NCBI GenBank assembly: GCA_018712665.1
Contig: DVGP01000224.1
Span: 1-9,335, forward strand
Direction: 5' to 3'
DNA length: 9,335 bases
From: Candidatus Pelethomonas intestinigallinarum
GTDB taxonomy: Bacteria > Bacillota > Clostridia > Oscillospirales > Oscillospiraceae
Position numbers and translations under genes: made by a program. The notes below the pieces were generated by a model that saw only the letters and a list, made by a program, of their open reading frames with translations, was not told the DNA's origin and did no database searches. Below, in pieces: positions 6,903-9,335 of this stretch; the first letter of the stretch is position 1; each line of letters begins with the position of its first letter.

Positions 6903-6932
6903 TAGACAAATGGCCAGGTAGTCATGTATAAT
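6903..6932 (+). promoter_or_regulatory. Promoter of the AraC-family gene
   Basis: TAGACA (6903-6908) and a perfect TATAAT (6927-6932) are 18 bp apart. Transcription would begin near 6939, giving a leader of about 84 nt that contains the GC palindrome at 6969-6988. The rest of the divergent region between the two promoters (about 6800-6900) holds only the motif at 6877 and a short direct repeat AGATAC (6845 and 6865, 20 bp apart). Confidence 0.7.
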
Positions 6933-6968
6933 AAAACAAAGCGAAACTGAGACAAAGGAGGCGACCAG

Positions 6969-6988
6969 GCGCCGGGCCGGCCCGGCGC
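6969..6988 (+). repeat. Perfect 20-bp GC palindrome in the leader of the AraC-family gene
   Basis: GCGCCGGGCCGGCCCGGCGC is its own reverse complement. As RNA it can form an 8-bp all-GC stem with a CCGG loop. It sits between an orphan AAAGGAGG run (about 6954-6961) that has no start codon at useful distance and the real start at 7023. There is no U-run, so it is not a canonical terminator. It may limit expression of the regulator or be a dispersed repeat related to 4607-4625. Confidence 0.6.
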
Positions 6989-7022
6989 GCGGGTGCCATG
7001 ACTGCGGGAAGGGGTGATGGCA

Positions 7023-7868
7023 ATGAGCGAGCGAAACAGCAGCATCTACAAACACTCCATGAAACTTGAGCGCAGAACGGCGTCCCTGTATGTACAGAAC
7101 ACCGGTTGTCAGCAGTGTTCCCCCAGCTATGGCTGGGGACCCGGTGTACGAAACCATTTCCTGCTGCACCATGTGATCGGGGGGAAAGGGGTGTACATTT
7201 GCCGGGACAAGCGGTATGAGTTGAAATCCGGCGATACCTTCCTGATCTATCCCGACACGACCATCCACTACTGTGCCGACGCACAGCAGCCGTGGGAGTA
7301 TGTTTGGGTGGGCTTCGGCGGTATGGATGCGGCGGACTGCGTGGCCCAGACGGATTTTTCCCCCGAGGAGCCTGTGTTTTTTGGCAGGGACAGCGGGGAG
7401 ATCCGGGCCCTGATGGAGAGTGTCTACCGGGGCTACGGTACGTCGCCCTGGGAGGAGATGGGCATGACGGCCCGGCTGTACGACCTCCTTGCCTTCCTGA
7501 TCCGGACAGCCCAGCGGGAGGGGGACAGCGGCCGGGAGGACCGGGACTGCGCCCAGCTGGCGGCGGATTACATCATCACCCACTACGAGGAGCCCATTAC
7601 GGTGGAGGGCTTGGCGGCTTATGCCTCTGTCAGCCACAGCAGCCTGTACCGCCGCTTTATCAAGCGATTTCAGATGTCCCCCAAGAGGTTTCTGCTGGAG
7701 TACCGCATCGAGCGGGCCTGCGTCCTGCTGGCGACGACGAACTGTTCCATTCAGGAAATCTCCAATTCCGTGGGATTTGAGGACCCCTTCTATTTTTCCC
7801 GGGCCTTCAAGGAGGTCAAGGGCCTCTCTCCGCGGCAGTTTGCCAACTCTGTCCGGGGGAAGAGCTAA
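7023..7868 (+). CDS. AraC-family transcriptional regulator, sugar-sensing type
   Basis: The 281-residue protein has the two-part layout of sugar-responsive AraC regulators. An N-terminal cupin-like effector domain (about 35-100) contains RNHFLLHHVIGGKGVYICR, YELKSGDTFLIYPDTTIHY and WEYVWVGFGG, a pattern common in the MsmR/RafR-type group. The C-terminal double helix-turn-helix (about 180-278) contains ITVEGLAAYASVSHSSLYRRF (192-212, first HTH), KRFLLEYRIERACVLL and SIQEISNSVGFEDPFYFSRAF (242-262, second HTH), then GLSPRQF. I chose ATG 7023 because AAGGGG ends 8 bases before it; GTG 7014 and ATG 7017 are in frame but too close to that site. It points toward the galactokinase gene and is likely its activator. 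The exact sugar is not determinable here. Confidence 0.9.
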   Translation: MSERNSSIYKHSMKLERRTASLYVQNTGCQQCSPSYGWGPGVRNHFLLHHVIGGKGVYICRDKRYELKSGDTFLIYPDTTIHYCADAQQPWEYVWVGFGGMDAADCVAQTDFSPEEPVFFGRDSGEIRALMESVYRGYGTSPWEEMGMTARLYDLLAFLIRTAQREGDSGREDRDCAQLAADYIITHYEEPITVEGLAAYASVSHSSLYRRFIKRFQMSPKRFLLEYRIERACVLLATTNCSIQEISNSVGFEDPFYFSRAFKEVKGLSPRQFANSVRGKS

Positions 7869-7885
7869 GATTTTATCCCGCCCCA

Positions 7886-7921
7886 TCACCCCCGCCGTGC
7901 ACTGAAGCGCGGCGGGGGTGA
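7886..7921 (+). terminator. Strong hairpin downstream of the AraC-family gene, possible terminator
   Basis: TCACCCCCGCCG and CGGCGGGGGTGA are perfect 12-bp arms. Three further inner pairs give a 15-bp stem with a 6-base ACTGAA loop, starting 18 bases after the stop codon. The location suits a terminator, but no U-tract follows on either strand, so it may instead be a 3' stabilising structure. A downstream GGGGGAGGGG (7928-7937) could compete for the C-rich left arm. Confidence 0.5.
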
Positions 7922-7938
7922 AGCCGTGGGGGAGGGGT

Positions 7939-7973
7939 TGACCAAAAATTACTTTAGAATGACAAAAAAATCC
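7939..7973 (+). promoter_or_regulatory. Candidate AraC-family activator site: two direct repeats 21 bp apart
   Basis: TGACCAAAAATTAC (from 7939) and TGACAAAAAAATCC (from 7960) match at 11 of 14 positions and lie exactly 21 bp apart, two helical turns. The second copy ends at the expected -35 position of the galK promoter. AraC-family activators classically bind such direct half-sites, one touching the -35. The adjacent AraC-type gene is the obvious candidate binder; this is inference. Confidence 0.6.
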
Positions 7974-7975
7974 AT

Positions 7976-8004
7976 GTTATTGGGGGGAGACAGGCCCCTA
8001 TAAT
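7976..8004 (+). promoter_or_regulatory. Promoter of galK with consensus -10 and weak -35
   Basis: A perfect TATAAT is at 7999-8004. At 17-bp spacing the -35 position reads GTTATT, a poor match to TTGACA. This is the pattern of an activator-dependent promoter. Transcription would begin near 8011, about 53 nt before the galK ATG. Confidence 0.7.
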
Positions 8005-8063
8005 AGAACATGAAACGAGACAGAAAAATCCTGGTGATCTGTGGATAGCTTGGGAGGCTGCTT

Positions 8064-9335
8064 ATGGGATACACGTTTGCTCCTGTGACTGATTTTGAAA
8101 AATTGCTCGCCCCTCTGGAGAAGCTCTACGGCCGGGAGAAGGCTCCGCGGCAGCTGGAGCGGTACCGGGGGCTGGTCCGCGGCCTGGAGGAGACCTTTGG
8201 CAAGGCGGAGCGCTGCGCCCTGTTCTCCGCCCCGGGCCGCACGGAGATCGGCGGCAACCACACCGACCACCAGCACGGCAGGGTCCTGGCCGGCAGTGTG
8301 GACCTGGACGTCATCGCCGCGGTGAAGCCCAGCGGCGACGGAACCATCCGCATCCAGAGCGAGGGCTTCCCCATGGACGTGGTGGACCTGAGCGACCTGT
8401 CGGTCCATGAGGAGGAGCGCAACCGGTCCGTGTCTATCCTCCGGGGGCTGGCGGCATGGTTTAGCCAGCGGGGATGCCGGGTGGAGGGCTTTGACGCCTA
8501 CACCACCTCCAACGTCCTCAAGGGCAGCGGCCTGAGCTCCAGCGCCGCCTTCGAGGTGCTGGTGGCCAACATCATCAACGACCTGTTCTGCGACAGCCGC
8601 TTCACCCCTGTGGAGCTGGCCCAGGCGGGGCAGTACGCGGAGAACGTCTACTTCGGCAAGCCCAGCGGCCTGCTGGACCAGATGGCCTCCTCTGTGGGGG
8701 CCATGGTCACCGTGGACTTCAAGGACAACGCCGTTCCGGTGGTGGAGCGGGTGGACTTCGACTTCGCCGCCACCGGCTATGCCCTGTGCATCATCGACAG
8801 CGGCGCGGACCACGCGGACCTGACGGACGAGTACGCCGCCGTCACCGCCGAGCTGGGGGAGGTCTGCGCCTGCTTCGACAAAAATGTCCTCCGGGAGGTG
8901 CCGGAGGCGGACTTTTACGCCCGTCTGCCCGAGGTCCGGGCCAAGGCCGGTGACCGGGCGGTCCTCCGGGCCATCCACGTCTACGAGGACAACCGGCGGG
9001 TGGAGCGGCAGGTGGAGGCCCTGCGCTCCGGGGACTTCCCGGCCTTTCTGGCGCTGGTCCGGGATTCCGGCCTCTCCAGCTGGCGCTTTCTCCAGAACGT
9101 GGTCCCCGTGGGTTACACCCGGCACCAGGAGGTAGCCCTGGCCCTGACCCTGGCGGAGAAGCTTCTGGATGGCCGGGGGGCCTGCCGGGTCCACGGCGGG
9201 GGCTTCGCCGGCACCATTCAGGCGTTCGTGCCTTTTGATCTGTTGGAGCGTTTCCGGTCCGAGATGGACCGGGTGCTGGGCACCGGCGCGTGCCATGTGC
9301 TCAGTATTCGGCCTGTAGGAGGGGTCAGGTTGGCC
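8064..9335 (+). CDS. galK: Galactokinase (GHMP kinase), long clostridial type, 3' end at window edge
   Basis: GalK phosphorylates alpha-D-galactose with ATP to galactose 1-phosphate, the entry to the Leloir pathway. The frame is open for 424 codons to the window edge without a stop; ending in IRPVGGVRLA it must be nearly complete. Three GHMP motifs are present: substrate signature APGRTEIGGNHTDHQHG (56-72), the ATP phosphate loop KGSGLSSSAA (153-162) and VHGGGFAGT (376-384). LLDQMASS carries the expected catalytic Asp205. It is longer than the roughly 385-390 residues of E. coli-type GalK, and the signature reads GNHTDH instead of GEHTDY. The ATG at 8064 has GGGAGG 6 bases upstream. A related sugar kinase of the same family is possible; galactokinase is the best call. 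Confidence 0.9.
   Translation, partial: MGYTFAPVTDFEKLLAPLEKLYGREKAPRQLERYRGLVRGLEETFGKAERCALFSAPGRTEIGGNHTDHQHGRVLAGSVDLDVIAAVKPSGDGTIRIQSEGFPMDVVDLSDLSVHEEERNRSVSILRGLAAWFSQRGCRVEGFDAYTTSNVLKGSGLSSSAAFEVLVANIINDLFCDSRFTPVELAQAGQYAENVYFGKPSGLLDQMASSVGAMVTVDFKDNAVPVVERVDFDFAATGYALCIIDSGADHADLTDEYAAVTAELGEVCACFDKNVLREVPEADFYARLPEVRAKAGDRAVLRAIHVYEDNRRVERQVEALRSGDFPAFLALVRDSGLSSWRFLQNVVPVGYTRHQEVALALTLAEKLLDGRGACRVHGGGFAGTIQAFVPFDLLERFRSEMDRVLGTGACHVLSIRPVGGVRLA

Noticed and set aside
6891..7889. 332-codon open frame on the minus strand opposite the AraC-family gene
   Set aside because: It is antisense to a gene with an intact double helix-turn-helix and runs through the promoter and leader of that gene. 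The translation resembles no protein family I know.
8010..8048. 12-codon frame (MKRDRKILVICG) starting at about the galK transcription start
   Set aside because: It would have to be leaderless, has no ribosome site, and contains no run of regulatory codons. Chance frames this short are common.
7998..9296. 432-codon open frame on the minus strand opposite galK
   Set aside because: It lies wholly antisense to a clear galactokinase with all three GHMP motifs. High GC with G/C third positions keeps this antisense frame open, and the product is low-complexity His/Gly/Val/Leu-rich with no recognisable domain.

Overview
The window reads as a chromosomal segment of a high-GC anaerobic Firmicute, most likely an Oscillospiraceae/Clostridia gut-type bacterium (Flavonifractor/Pseudoflavonifractor-like). 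This is inference from four things: a short-form HisG paired with HisZ, a YerC/TrpR-like gene heading the his operon, strong AGGAGG ribosome binding sites with sigma-A promoters, and a long clostridial-type galactokinase. All recognised genes are GC-rich; only the promoter regions are AT-rich.

Left two thirds (1-6702, minus strand): a compact histidine biosynthesis operon in the transcription order yerC - hisZ - hisG - hisD - hisC - hisB - hisH - hisA - hisF (hisF runs off the left edge). Most junctions overlap by 1-8 bases or abut (yerC/hisZ TGATG, hisZ/hisG 1-base gap, hisD/hisC ATGA, hisC/hisB 8 bases, hisH/hisA 7 bases, hisA/hisF GTGA), which suggests translational coupling. Only hisG/hisD (57 bases) and hisB/hisH (58 bases) have real gaps, and each holds a small inverted repeat. 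The set covers ATP-PRTase (HisG+HisZ), dehydratase, aminotransferase, dehydrogenase, HisA isomerase and the HisH/HisF synthase. HisI/HisE and a histidinol-phosphate phosphatase are not in view; HisB is the monofunctional dehydratase.

Middle (6703-7022): a divergent regulatory region. On the minus strand a near-consensus sigma-A promoter (TTGACT, 17 bp, TATTAT) drives the his operon with a leader of only about 28 nt, too short for a T-box or attenuator. A 22-bp imperfect palindrome lies over its -10 box, a TrpR-like operator arrangement that fits autoregulation by the first gene, YerC. On the plus strand a second promoter (TAGACA, 18 bp, TATAAT) precedes an AraC-family regulator, whose leader contains a perfect 20-bp GC palindrome.

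Right third (7023-9335, plus strand): an AraC-family sugar-type regulator, a 195-bp intergenic region with a strong hairpin, and a galactokinase gene that reaches the right edge. Just upstream of the galactokinase promoter, whose -35 is very weak, are two direct repeats of TGACNAAAAA exactly 21 bp apart, abutting the -35 position. This is the geometry of an AraC-type activator site. A third, inverted copy lies upstream of the regulator's own promoter. The working model is that the AraC protein senses a sugar, probably galactose or an alpha-galactoside, activates galK, and may control itself.

No mobile elements, CRISPR arrays, rRNA or tRNA genes were seen. The coding content is of known families; the less ordinary signals are regulatory.
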